Shown here: one piece after another, positions 11,586-23,600 of the stretch
Position numbering within the stretch: position 1 is the stretch's first letter
Layout of the letters: the number at the start of each line of letters is the position of its first letter
Source: Kwoniella bestiolae CBS 10118
Taxonomy: Eukaryota; Basidiomycota; Tremellomycetes; Tremellales; Cryptococcaceae
Assembly: GCF_000512585.2 (NCBI RefSeq)
Contig: NC_089241.1
Coordinates: 3,614,001-3,678,000, forward strand
Direction: 5' to 3'
DNA: 64,000 nucleotides
Made by a program: the position numbers and the translations under genes
The notes under the pieces: generated by a model
Told to the model about the DNA's origin: nothing
Databases searched by the model: none
The model's input: the letters and a program-made list of their open reading frames with translations, nothing else

Positions 11586-13120
11586 TTTGGTATTGCTAAA
11601 CAAGACTTAAGAGTACTCGCACGAGCCCGAGAGAGATTCAGGGGTGACCTAAGCTTGTGAGATGGATGGTATTTCGATTGTTCTATATACACTCTATGTT
11701 GTCCTGTTTTTTTTTTTTTGTTGCTGTGCTGTCAAAGGTGAATTGTCTGTGTATTGATGCTGTGTGATTGCTGGTTTAATGGTGATGTGATTTGCTGTAA
11801 AAGGATGGAATTGAAGTGGTGTTGGTCGTTAATCGCAATTGATGATTTCAGTTGACGTGGTTTTGTTGTCTTGTTCGTTAGATTCAATTGTATGATGATA
11901 CAAGTCACTTTGAGTTGCTCATATCAGAGTGTCCAGTCGATGGGTTCGTTGCTCAGTTGCGACGATGTTGATGATGGTGAGATGTATGCAAGGTTACTTG
12001 GTCTATATGCCTATATGCAGATGAGTGAAAGATGGATGATGATATATACTGTATTATTTCTGTATTGTACATGTACTGTAAGATAGTAGGAGGAACACAG
12101 GGCACGCGAGAGTATAAGCAGAGTATAGTACTATAGTGTTAGTATTACACGCTCGGACCGGCTAACATCCACCTTACTCTGCTTAGGCATGCAGCACACA
12201 GTTGATTATGTAAACAACCATGCCATGCAATGGTGCTGATGGACCCTGCATACACAAGGAAAAGGGCGTAAACATGTGCCTGCCCCTGCATGAGTGAGGG
12301 TGAGAGGGTCTACAAGTATTTACTATTTACAGGGATGAGGGGGATGAAGCAGTACCATAGTAGAGAAGAGTGAACAACACTCGCATGCAGGAACAGGTCG
12401 TATCCGTAGTCAGACCCCTCAATCGCTCAGCATACGTCTCTCACATGCACTCAAAATAGAACTAGACCTTTACAAGTAGAGCAACACAAGAATATTCAAT
12501 CAACAACATCGCTCTCACGTTCGCGATTGCCCACTGCCCATTATCCATTGCCGAGCCAAGCCGTGATGGGTAGTGGCACTTGGCAATGATACTTGGCACA
12601 GCAAACGATCCTGTATAGCGTGAAGAATCTATGATTACGGTGGCTGAATGCTTTTCATGCTGCATGGCTCAATGCAGTTCTTGCGAAGTGATATACATGC
12701 AGTATATACCTTGTCGACGATGAGTGTATACTTGAGCGTAGAGGGCTGATCATTCATCCGTGATTGTATCGTACAGTCATGATGGCGATGTCACCAACCT
12801 TGATCCAAGGACATACCGCGTCGCCTTCCGGGTCCCACTTGATTGACTGACTTGAAAGAACACGTCCCGATACTTCTGACTGTAGCAGAATAATCTTATA
12901 CAATAGTAGTAAGTTATACAGTTTGCACTTGCAGTTCTGTGCGTTGTGTGTATGTGTGAGCTGTGGCCACATCATATCATAAGGGGTCAGTGCAGTGCGG
13001 TTGCAGTGTGGGCTGAACTAACATCATCGTCTCTCTTCTTCATCATCTTTTCTCATTTCATCACTGGTGCTTTCGTCTGATCCATCCTTGTTACCCCAGC
13101 GATTTAAAAGAAAAAAAAAA
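11586..13120. other. Large divergent intergenic region
   Basis: This is 1.5 kb between the Zds-like start (minus) and the F-box-like gene at 13.1 kb (plus). It has a T13 run at 11707-11719, several TG/GA-rich stretches, and an A-run directly before the ATG at 13121. Short open frames have no coding character. No tRNA or repeat family was recognised. Confidence 0.5.
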
Positions 13121-14484
13121 ATGACATCAACCCACTCTCATTCTCACTGTGCGATATGGTCCATCCCCTTTGACCATCGTACGATCCTCCTCGATCTCCC
13201 AATCAAAGATATCCTCAGCCTCCTTCGAACAAGTCTGATTCACCAAGCAGCTACTATAGACAACCTGTACAAGGTATTCCCGTATAGGCATCTCAACACC
13301 TTATTGGAGAAATGTACCGACGAGGCAAGTGGGACCCTCACTCGTTTTCAGTGTATGCACTTAAGCCTGGTAGGGTACAGTTCATAGACCCAACCTTAAC
13401 TCAATAGGTCCGAGAACATCTCTATCTCACAGCCATCCAATCCCTAACACTCCATCACCTCGACCCCCCCTTCGCCCATCATACCCAATGGATCGATCTC
13501 TTCCACAATTTACCCAATTGCACTCGCATCCTCGAACCGAACCCCTACTGGCATCACCCCGATCCAGCCTACTTCCCTCGTATATTGGAGCGATCATTCG
13601 CCAGCGACAATGCAGAGCAGTGCACGTTTCATCATACTCTGCCATCCCATAGTATCACTCCAAAGGTTCATCCGGAGGTGCCACCCGGATGGAGACTCAT
13701 CAAAGGAATGGACGTATCATGCTCTCTCGAAGAACTATCCTCAGCTGAACGCGAAGATCAATACAAAGATATCCTCAAAGGTCTTATCGACCTAAAACCA
13801 AGATTGAACGAAAAGTCAGATCGCTTCTTGCAGAATGTTCTGTCATATCCCAAAATACAGTATTACTTCCTCACTATCCGTGATGGTCTCTGTACACCCC
13901 TGAACCTAGAGATGATTGTCCCCTACTCTTTGGACAAAACATCTTGGGAGATATTGGAATTCGCTTCGCCTTATGTCTTAGCGCTGGATTTGGAGTTTGA
14001 ACCTCACGATCACTCTTCATCCCAGATGGCCAGATTTGACGAGATCAATTGGGAGGGTATGATCAACCTCCAGGAACTGGTATTGCAAATTCATCGGTCA
14101 AGCTCATCATACCCCATCAGCTCGGAGCCATCGACTTCTCAAGAGTACCTTCATATTTACCCTTCCAGCCCTGGGAAAGGTCTCAGGCACTATACCCTCT
14201 CCCTCATATACGACGAGCCACTGCGCAATTTGGAGTTACAATCCATCCATGAACACGAGATAAAGTTCGTTCGCTCTATCGCGCGATACTTTTTCAACTT
14301 CTTTGATCCGTATAACCAGCCTAGAGTTGCCGTCGAGGTTAGATCGTCAGGTGATGAGGAGTTTCCTTCTTTGATGCTGGATGAGTTTGAACAGCAGTTA
14401 CAAGTCTGTCTTGTAGATGAGGTAGGTAGGTTGATCAGAGAGAATCAAAAGAGGGAAGAAGCGTTGGTCAGATTTTGGGCATAA
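13121..14484 (+). CDS. F-box-like family protein (isolated copy) with a GC-AG intron
   Basis: Exon 1 is 13121-13324 and exon 2 is 13408-14484, giving 425 codons. The F-box-like part is in exon 1 (residues about 10-60: IWSIPFDHRTILLDLPIKDI, then IDNLYKVFPYRHLNTLLEKC). Exon 2 opens VREHLYLTAIQSLTLHHL, the family's second block. The donor is GC (GAG|GCAAGT), the acceptor AATAG. The only nearby GT donor, 4 nt later, is in the wrong phase, and phase 0 is what every paralogue uses at this site. The upstream frame remains open without an ATG, so the ATG after the A-run was taken as start. By analogy with F-box proteins it may bind Skp1 and recruit a target to a ubiquitin ligase; this is not shown. 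It stands about 19 kb from the main array. Confidence 0.75.
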
Positions 14485-14671
14485 CCACAATTTACTGTAA
14501 TCATAATTTTCTGTAAGTTATCGTTTGAATTCCAGATCAGTGTTGGATGCATGTAGTCAGTTTGTACGTTCATCTTATATATACTAGCGCCAGCTAATCC
14601 ATAAGTGATACTCCCTGTACATCGTAAAGCAAGGTGATTTATGCATATAAACCATACTCACAGACCCATAC

Positions 14672-17600
14672 CTACGTCCCAGGAACGCAATGCTCCGTAT
14701 CCCCTCTTGCATTCCCCCACCACTCCGGCCCATTCCACGTCCATATCACTCCTCCGAACAAAACGTATATGCTCAAAGCAGTTATGGAAGTTCCAGCGTC
14801 CAGAGCGGACGAAATGACGTAGATGTATTTACCGTGTGTTTTTGGGTATTTCTTGGCGAAGTATGAGTTGGATAGGATTGCTACTATGAGTGATGTGAGG
14901 ATGATGTTGGTTGGGCTGTGGGGGAATGCAGGTTTGAAAGAATGGGATGAGAGAACGAGACAAAGGATCATATTGTCAGTCAGATCGAATAGGTGCATAT
15001 CATGCACGAGACACAGTTGTCTGGATAGCATCGTGATCGACTCACTATTGAGGTACGATAGTAGCCCCACTACATATAATAGGAAATACGACCTATACCC
15101 CATTCAATCAGCTTCACTGTCCACAGACCGGTAGAATCGACAACTGACCTTGTTCAACTTATACCCCGACCATCTCCTATGTCCCCACCAACAAGCTATC
15201 GGCACAATCGCACCAATCAAGAAACCTAGATAGAGCACTTCATATCCCCCACTGAAAAATCTCGCTGGGGCCACTGCACCCCATATGATCGATGCGGAGT
15301 AGAAGATTGCTGGTGCTCTACCTGTCCATTGGCCTGTTGGATCTACCACCGAGCCGTTAAGGAAAGACCTTTTAGACTCGAGAACGGATTCAAGCGTGAC
15401 GTCTACAGGAGGAGAGAGACATCAGCCCAACAAGCTAGCGAAGCGCTTGAGTCAAGAATATCTCGCAAGGGTGTAGAGTCATCACGAAAGAAACTCACAA
15501 TTCGCCAAAGCACCCAATACCGTGCCTAATATCTGACAAGCAAACATCTCCCTAGGCGGTATGGAAGTGTACCAGCCGAGTTTCAGATCGGATGTGAGAG
15601 CAAGAGCTTGTGACATAGCCATGTCTGGAAAATTGAGGTGTAAGCTGGTGGATGGCATATGACGCAGGTTGGGAATATCTCACAGCCGTAGCACTTGAAG
15701 GTCACACTACGGAACATCGCGTCAGTCCGATCCCGCCAACGATGGACATTTGTGTCTAACTCACTTTCCGATCGGTTTGCCAGGCATCAACACTCCTGCA
15801 ACACTGCACACAATATCACAGATCATCAGTCTTCGGTATGAGGACTCCGGGCAGAGAGCAGCTCACAACTCGGTGAGGACATTCTACAAAGTACGTCAGC
15901 GACCAATCACGAAAGCCTCGTTATCGAAGGACTCACCAAGCCTATCTGGGTATTACTGACCGCCGCTATTATACCAACCCTATCATATGTATTAGCTGGT
16001 CGGAACTCTCCAAATATATAGCTAACTTACGGGACCAGGAAGATCTGAGAATCAGTAAAATCAGCTCAACACCAACGACCTTTCGTCACTGCCAGCTGAC
16101 TCACCGTAGCTATCGCCATGGCCAATATCAAAGCCCAAATAGGCATCTGCAGTGGCGTAGTCTTCACGAGTATAACTAAAGATATGATGAGCTCCAGTGT
16201 CAGCTCGTGTCAGCTTGAGGTGTATGAACAAGCGTACCCGCTGCACCAAAATTTACTCCCAGCAATCCGATATACCAAGACGACGGTACAGGAAGGTATG
16301 ATCGCATGAGCTTACTTCGCGACTTCGTGAGCTGAAGTCGATTCATTAGCCGAACCCATAATGACAACTCACTTATGCACATCATTGAGATCTTGACCAC
16401 GTTTCGATAATGCTATTAAGCGAGGTAAGCTCATTCCATGTTCGTTTACGCGTGTTTCTTAGCTTACCTTCCTTAATTTCTTCTCGGTGCCAGAGCCAAA
16501 CGTGCACCAGTACACTCGATAATGCAGCGAAACTCAATCCGTATGTTATAGCACTAGACATTGTCGTGAGCTCAGCGTCGGGGAGACCGTCGTGCATATA
16601 GACCAGCTCACAAATAAGGAGTAAGCAAAAGCGGTTTTGCCTGTTCATAAGCTACTTCATCTAGTGACAAATCCGGCTTCAAGATCGACGTAACATCGAA
16701 TTTCTGAAATGACGAGTTGTATAGACCAGCCGAGACGGGTGAAGGGAATGATCTGGCTGACCAAAAGTCCGTCACTAGGATGAGAGGCATGATCTACAAT
16801 GAGCGAGAGTAGATTAGCTATTGAATCTGATTGATAGATTTATCAACGTTGCAAGAAGTGAAAATAGGTTAGCTCACCACCCAAATCATTCCTACCAAAC
16901 CACCAAAGTAGTTCCCCAAAGCCCAATAAGGAGTATACAGCGGCCCAGAAGAACCAATACTACTCCAATCGAAACTCCAATTTGCCACTCCCAATCCTGA
17001 GTACCCGCTTCCCAGTGTTCTCATCCACCATGATTCGTTGTTCATCAGGCACAACACCGACACTGAAGTCAAGGTAGGGAATAATAGGAAAGGGAGGAAT
17101 TGGTAGACGAAGGTGATCAGGAAGATGATCATGAATATGCGTAATCGTTTGGTTGTCATTGCTTGAGCTGTGCTTGATAGAGCTGAAGATGTTGATGAGT
17201 ATAATGTGGTGAATAGTTGAACGGTGACGAGGGTGGAGGGCCAGTACATTGCTGGAGGAGATACCAGGAGGTTTTGCAGCATTCCTAGATCATCAGAGTG
17301 ATATGTCAGAATCAAAACGTGAGCGAAGCATGGGAGGAAAGATCCGGTGGTAGGGTACCGGGGAAACCTGACTTACCCGCCAGTCCAAATCCGATACATT
17401 GAGTGGTCAATAGAAGCAATATCGAGGGCAATCTCCCAACGGGTGTATCATAGTACAGATCCATGATCGCCAATATATCAGCCGCATAGGCAGCTGCAGC
17501 GCCTGACGAGCTCAGTACACTAGGCCCAAGACATTAGTCAGCTGAATTCCCATCAACATTGCTAGATCCAGCTGATACGGACCTGACCAAAATTGCCTCT

Positions 17601-18161
17601 TTGATACTAAACCTTCCCGGGTTCAGCTCCCATCCCAGTATCCTCTTCCCTCTAGGTATGAGCTTATCATTGGCCAGTACATGACCTAGAGGGTATGTAG
17701 CTAAGATGACGAAATATTGTGAGAATTGAGGTGCGTTCGACTTGAAATAGAATATCATCGATGAGGATGCCCCGAGTATACAGAATGTTGAGCCGAGGAT
17801 GAGCACTCGTAATGTCAAGGTAGGAAGTGTTGGATCATCTGTTGATGGTACGGTCTAATTAAATGGTTAGATTAGCCCAAGAAAGCCATCACCAAGAGAA
17901 GTACCTAAGCTAACTCACACGAGCTATCAAAGCCTCGACATTAGTTCCCTTTCCTACTATTTCCTCATCTTCTACCGCTCTTCTGTAGCTTGCGGTATCA
18001 TCTTCTATATCATCTTCGCCACCTTTGCTCTCGTCTGATCGACCTAGCAGCCTTGCGTCCTCCCGACTGATCTCGTCTCCTTCTTCGTACGGTTTTGAGC
18101 TTGACTCGGCATCGAGAGAAGGTAGTTCGTACGCTTCTGCCTCGCGAGGAGAGACCGGCAT
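14672..18161 (-). CDS. OPT-family oligopeptide transporter
   Basis: Eighteen exons were resolved: 18161-17919, 17854-17583, 17519-17377, 17284-16878, 16793-16612, 16553-16468, 16412-16373, 16314-16238, 16175-16105, 16044-16031, 15979-15937, 15883-15867, 15803-15765, 15706-15684, 15624-15499, 15402-15149, 15092-15046 and 14915-14672. All phases close to 775 codons. The acidic N-terminus (about 80 residues) is followed by DDPTLPTLTLRVLILGSTFC at the first helix. NPGRFSIKEA matches the NPG motif of the OPT family, NVLTEFVAGVLMPGKPIGN matches the late-helix motif, and SIPPREMF matches the KIPPR-type motif. About a dozen or more hydrophobic helices are visible, ending with GGVIWTWNGPEWWG. OPT proteins are proton-coupled plasma membrane carriers of small peptides or metal chelates; substrate cannot be assigned here. 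Exons of 14, 17 and 23 nt make this gene easy to mis-predict. It shares a 469-nt upstream region with PRE9. Confidence 0.93.
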
Positions 18162-18630
18162 GGCGAAAGAGGAGAGTGGAAGGGAAGATTGGGATCGCTG
18201 ATTGAGGTGACTATGCAGTCTTTCTGCCCATGTCTGCTAGATATAGGAAGTATATGAGCTGATTAGGATGCTACATGTACATGCACATCTATGATGAGTA
18301 CGGGGAGATACCCAGTGGATTCTTTGTTGTTGTCGCGTTTGATCTTATCAGCTCGTGAGTTCATATCCAGGCACGCACCTATCTACCATACAGCCAAGGA
18401 GATGAGCTAAATCTCCGTCAAAGGATGATAGTATGGTGGTGGAAAGGGATATGCCACGTCATGCCCCTGTAGTACCAGTACCCCGCAATAGCAACGCGTG
18501 TCTCTATCTCGATGCATCATCGTCCATCGTCAACGTTGAGTCCTCGACTGACAACAAAGAGATATATATCCATTTATTGGACTTCAGAAGCCCTTTCTCT
18601 TATTAACATACCACTCAAGACAGGCTCAAG
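18162..18630. other. Divergent intergenic region, OPT / PRE9
   Basis: This is a 469-nt shared promoter region for the OPT transporter (minus) and PRE9 (plus). No other coding or RNA feature was seen. Confidence 0.5.
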
Positions 18631-20223
18631 ATGGTAAGTTGATCAGCTGCATGCAAGCGGTTCAACAGTGGGGCAGTCCAGCTGATCAGATTGTCCATGC
18701 AAACCCAGGCTCGAAGATACGACAGTGCGTCACCTCGACCAACTTGACCGTTTGATTGTACAAGAGGGGAAGTTGACATAGCTTTGATGATATAGGTCGA
18801 ACAACAATTTTCTCACCGGAGGGTAAGCTAATCTTCTCGTTCTTGACCCGAGACCCAGAGCTGACATGTGTACACGATAGGTCGTCTCTTCCAGGGTAAG
18901 CTGACCTCAATGTTGTAGTCGATAAAAGCTGACCATTTTCATAGTCGAGTATGCGATGGAAGCTATCTCTCACGCAGGTACAGTCTTAGCTGTATTATCG
19001 AAAGAAGGCATAGCAATGGCTGCGGAGAAGGTTAGCTTGCTTCTGCTTGTCAAGGTCGTGAGACGGAAACAAAGCTAACTGGCTGAATTGGATCAACAGA
19101 AAGTAACAGGTAAATTACTTGACCTCTCGCTCGCACCAGGAGGGGAAAAGATGGGAGGCGAAGGTACAGAAGCGTGGATGGGAGGTGGAGGGGAGAAGAT
19201 CTTCTTGTTGAATAAGTGAGTCAGCTCAGATTACCGACGCTCGGTCCGTGAGGTTTGACAAAGCTGATGTTCATGTTGAACAGCAACATCCTAGCTGGTC
19301 TAGCGGGTATCACCTCGGACGCCAACTCTTTGGTCAACTTTGCACGAAATAGTGCTCAAAGGCATCTGTTTACTTACGATGAGGACATCCCAGTGGAGAT
19401 GTTGGTACAGAGGTTGTGTGATATGAAGCAGGGTTACACGCAGTTTGGAGGTGAGCAGTATTTTTTGTTTGATCGGGTTGGGTCGGTCCGTCTATTTGCT
19501 TTAACACCTCTGTGTTCGGTTATGCATCGATCTTGCTAGAAGCAATGCGCACTCATACCTTCCACGTGTACCTCCTTCTTCCTCCTTCTCCAATTCTATC
19601 CGAGCAGTATAACGCTAACACCTATTTTCCATAGGTCTCCGTCCCTTCGGTGTCGCCCTACTCTACATGGGCTGGGACCCAATCTACGGATTCCAACTAT
19701 ATCAATCCGACCCCTCGGGAAACTACTCAGGATGGAAAGCCACCTGTATAGGATCGAACCACTCATCCGCTACCAGTCTGTTAAAGCAGGATTACAAGGA
19801 AGATTTGACACTGGAGGATGCCAAGGCATTGTGTCTGAAGGTTATGAGCAAGACTATGGATAGTACGAAGTTGAGCAGCGAGAAGTGTGAGTGGTATTTC
19901 GATACAAATCACGTCGGATTGAGTGGAGAGCAATGTCAGATATGCTCTTACCGTCTTTCGCTCCGTTACGAGTCTGCCTTAATGTCAATCGCAAATATCA
20001 ATGAAACTCAGGCTAATTTTGATCCTAATCCCAACGCGCAGTGGAATTCGCAACCATGACCCTCCACCCAACATCCAAACAACCCTTATCGAAGATCTAC
20101 CGACCCTCAGAATTAGATGGTTTACTCCGAGATTTGGAATTGGGAGGTACAGCCGAAGATTCAGTGGGCGCTATGGAAGGTACCGGTGGTGGTGGCGGTG
20201 GTAATGTCGCTATTAGTACATAG
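18631..20223 (+). CDS. PRE9: 20S proteasome subunit alpha (Pre9/PSMA4 type)
   Basis: Nine exons: 18631-18633, 18709-18724, 18796-18822, 18881-18895, 18945-19030, 19100-19215, 19284-19450, 19635-19886 and 20042-20223, giving 287 codons. The start is ARRYDSRTTIFSPEGRLFQ then VEYAMEAISHAGT, the diagnostic N-terminus of this alpha subunit (proteasome alpha signature). GYTQFGGLRPFGVALLYMGW and SGNYSGWKATCIG follow at the usual places. The protein belongs to the outer alpha ring of the 20S core, has no protease site and helps gate the channel. Oddities: exon 1 is only the ATG, followed by exons of 16, 27 and 15 nt. The C-terminal tail has a Gly-rich run (TGGGGGGN). Every splice was checked by phase and by the very conserved protein sequence, so the start is well supported. 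Confidence 0.95.
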
Positions 20224-20605
20224 AGGGATCGGTTGATAGGGTAGTATAGCTGGAAGAAGAAGAAGAGCGTTGATTCTGACTTATGCATGTTCATATGATT
20301 ACCGTATCCTTTGTGGGGTTATCATGAATCACTCCATCTCTGAGAAATTGGAAGATGATTCTGAACATCGTAGTGAGGCTCTTGTGCAATGTGTTAAAAG
20401 TTGGTGGTTGACATATGAGATGGACGGTAATTGATATATACATATGATTGGTACTTGGCATGCTGGATATACTGTAACTACTATACAAAGAAAACAACAG
20501 TATACGGAATCGTATTGTACGACAACAAATATAGAATGACTGAACTAATACCCATTATAAGAATATATACATTATGACCTCTCATCGTCGCATCAGTGTC
20601 GCAGC
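20224..20605. other. Convergent intergenic region
   Basis: PRE9 and TEL1 end toward each other here, 382 nt apart. The stretch is AT-rich and most likely holds both 3' UTRs. Nothing else was recognised. Confidence 0.5.
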
Positions 20606-23600
20606 TCAGAACCAAGCTGACCAACCTACAAATAAACTTCAGCATCAGCCCATCCGTCGATTCATCGAACCAAAGACACAAGAGCAGAACAAAGATAAGA
20701 GATAAGAGACAAGACACAAAACCCAAGGAAGACTCCAAACTCACCATGATAAATCCTCGCCAGATGCTCCACATCCCTAGCCTCCTGAATCAACATATTA
20801 ACCGTATACTCTACGCTCAGCCCCGTCCCAAGCTTATTCTTAATCTTACTTAAAACCCTATCGGCCTTCTCCTTGACATTCGCATCGAGCAATATCAATT
20901 CTCCAATCGCCAATCCCCCCTGAGCTCTCTGCAACTTGTCTGGATCTCCCGCCCAGGCGTAGAGCGGATCATTCTTGAATACTTCCAGAACCGTCAGGAT
21001 AAGGGACGACGAGGTACGCAGGACTCGTAATGTATGTTCGGAGCATCTTCGGAAAGTTCCTTCTATACCTGATATGCCGAGACCGTCTACTATGTCGTTG
21101 GTCAGTCTGAAGGGGACTTTCTCGGGTATACGGAGTTTACGGCCCTGCAAATAAGAATTGACATGTCAGCTCATCATCCCGCATGAGTCATGTTGAATAG
21201 TGCCATTCAGCCGATTTGAAGGGGTAGAAGTCATCTTTCATACCCTACTCAAATACCTTTGTCTCCACAATTGGACCAAGAGTATACGAAACACTCACAT
21301 CCTCAAAGACAATCCCAAAATCAATATGTACCAGCTCCCCCGACACCTGATCAACCAATATATTACTACAATGTCTATCTCCCAGCCCCACCATCCACCC
21401 GACAATACTGGTCACCGCTACCGATCGAGAATAGTTCAGTCGCATGGTGAACCATGCCATCGGGTCTTTGTGCTTCTCCACGAAGAAATGGCGTAAGACA
21501 GGTTGGAACTTTGTCATGCATTCTTGATATTTCTTTACCAGGTCGGGAGATTTTGGATCGCGATCTTGGATCTTAGACATTTTAGCTTGGAAGTCGGCCG
21601 GGGCGATATCGATACCTTGGCGGTATCTGCCAATACATTGGAGTCATCAGCACAGATGTACTATAGCAAATCAAAAATGCTGCAGGGTTGGTTGAGTGGA
21701 CGATAAACTCACTTGACATGCGCAGGCTTCAACCATTCTCCAATACCTCTCGTACCCTCCACAAATTCGATTATACCAGTCCGTTCAGGCAGTGGAACGA
21801 CGTTGTACGTCCTGAATCTGAGATTCCTAGCTTTCGCTTGTCGGTCCCTCGTGAGAAGATCATTGGTCATAGTGAAGACCTGTTCCATCACCGCATCTTG
21901 ACGTACTTCATCTTCCGCTTTGAACTGGAAGTTGGGACACAGATTCAGCAATCTCCCATGCTTAGAATCCAACGTAGCATGTCATCTCCAAGGAGCATGT
22001 GATCGAAGACACCAAGGAATAAATACGTTGGATTATGGAGATGAGAGTGAGAGATTCAGATGGAAAGGTACACAACTCACCAACTGCTGATGTTGTTTCC
22101 CAATCGAATCAAGAACCTTCATAATCTTCGGTCGATGCACCCCACCAGCAATCACATAACCCGACCGATACCTCTGTAAAGTAGGTACATCGCAGTACCC
22201 CAAAGTCTTATCGATAGGTATCGAAGAAGTCGCAATGGGTATACGTAGATTCGCCAATTTGTGAAGAGGACAGTTGGAGGGTAAAACATGTTGAGAGCCT
22301 GCTTTAGGTTTCCTCACGGCCATTCCATTTTCAAGGGACGATTGTGATTGTGAGGCTTCGTCGTAAGTCGCCCAATTCACCGAACAGGCCACGAACGTCT
22401 TCATCTGCTTTGCTGCTCTTGGAGCCAGACCGTTCAATTTCTTATCATCAAGTTTCGCGAGGATCTCTAATGCTGCCGGTCTCCTTCCCTGGTTCTCGGC
22501 TGGCGTAGTTTTCTTACCGGCCGATGATGGTGTAGAGATCCCATGTGCTAGGGTGATGACTTGATATAAAATATGATAGGGATGTTCTTTACTCATCTTC
22601 AACAACAACCCATTCAAATTCTCGTTGAAAGCGTGTTTGTCAGTAGGTCGATATAATCTCGCGGCAAGTTGTGGTCCCAGAAAAACGAATTTGAAAGACG
22701 GTATTCGACTCAGGGTCCCACCAAAGGCTTGATTGATCTCTTCATCATCGTCATGTTGTAGCCATAGCGATACCAATTGAGTTGTCGAGTCATCGTGAGC
22801 ATCCGAAAGTACTAATGCTTGACCGTACATCCGCAAGGCGACCTTGATATACGACAATAATTCGCTCTCCATTCCCTTGATAGCACGATCATCTTCCTGA
22901 TCCTCCTGAGCGGCTTTAGATGCTCTCGACGTACTTTCTCTCCTTGAGCTTGATTTCGAGGTAGAGCTCATCAATGTGGACTCTTGAGCTCTTCGATCAC
23001 GATATGATTTCAATCTTTCCAATTCGGACGATTTCGATAGATTGGCGTAATGTCTATCAGCAAAACAAGCAAATTCGTAGTATATCTTCGCTTGCTCAAC
23101 ATCCGGTATCTTTTTATGACCCATTTTCCATGCGACGTCGAATGTGCTTCTGATTTCACTGGCCGCTCGAAGTTTGGCAAGATCGGTCCAATGAGCCTGA
23201 TAGGAACATATACATCAGCCACTTGGTACGTTCCTTGTATTATACCATTGACATCCAAACTCACGATTCTACCATGTAGAATAGCCACTCGACCTGGATC
23301 AGCCGGATTTCTAAGCTGTGCTTCATGTAACAGATCCTGAGCATGTTGAATAGCTAGACCATGTTCGTTCTGCGCCCACAAGACCTGACTGAAGGCATCT
23401 TGAGCTTCGTCCGAGGGTGTTCTACCGATCTCTAGTTGTTGAACAGCGGTAATAGCGTTCACAGAAGCTTGGATGTTGTCTTCCTCTTTCGCCATCTCAG
23501 CAAGTCGAAGGTGGCATGACTTCTCGAGTGAGGCTAGAAGTTCAGCTTTGGGACTAAGTAAATCACCTATGGTGTTCTTGCTTTCCCGTTGTCGGCCAGA

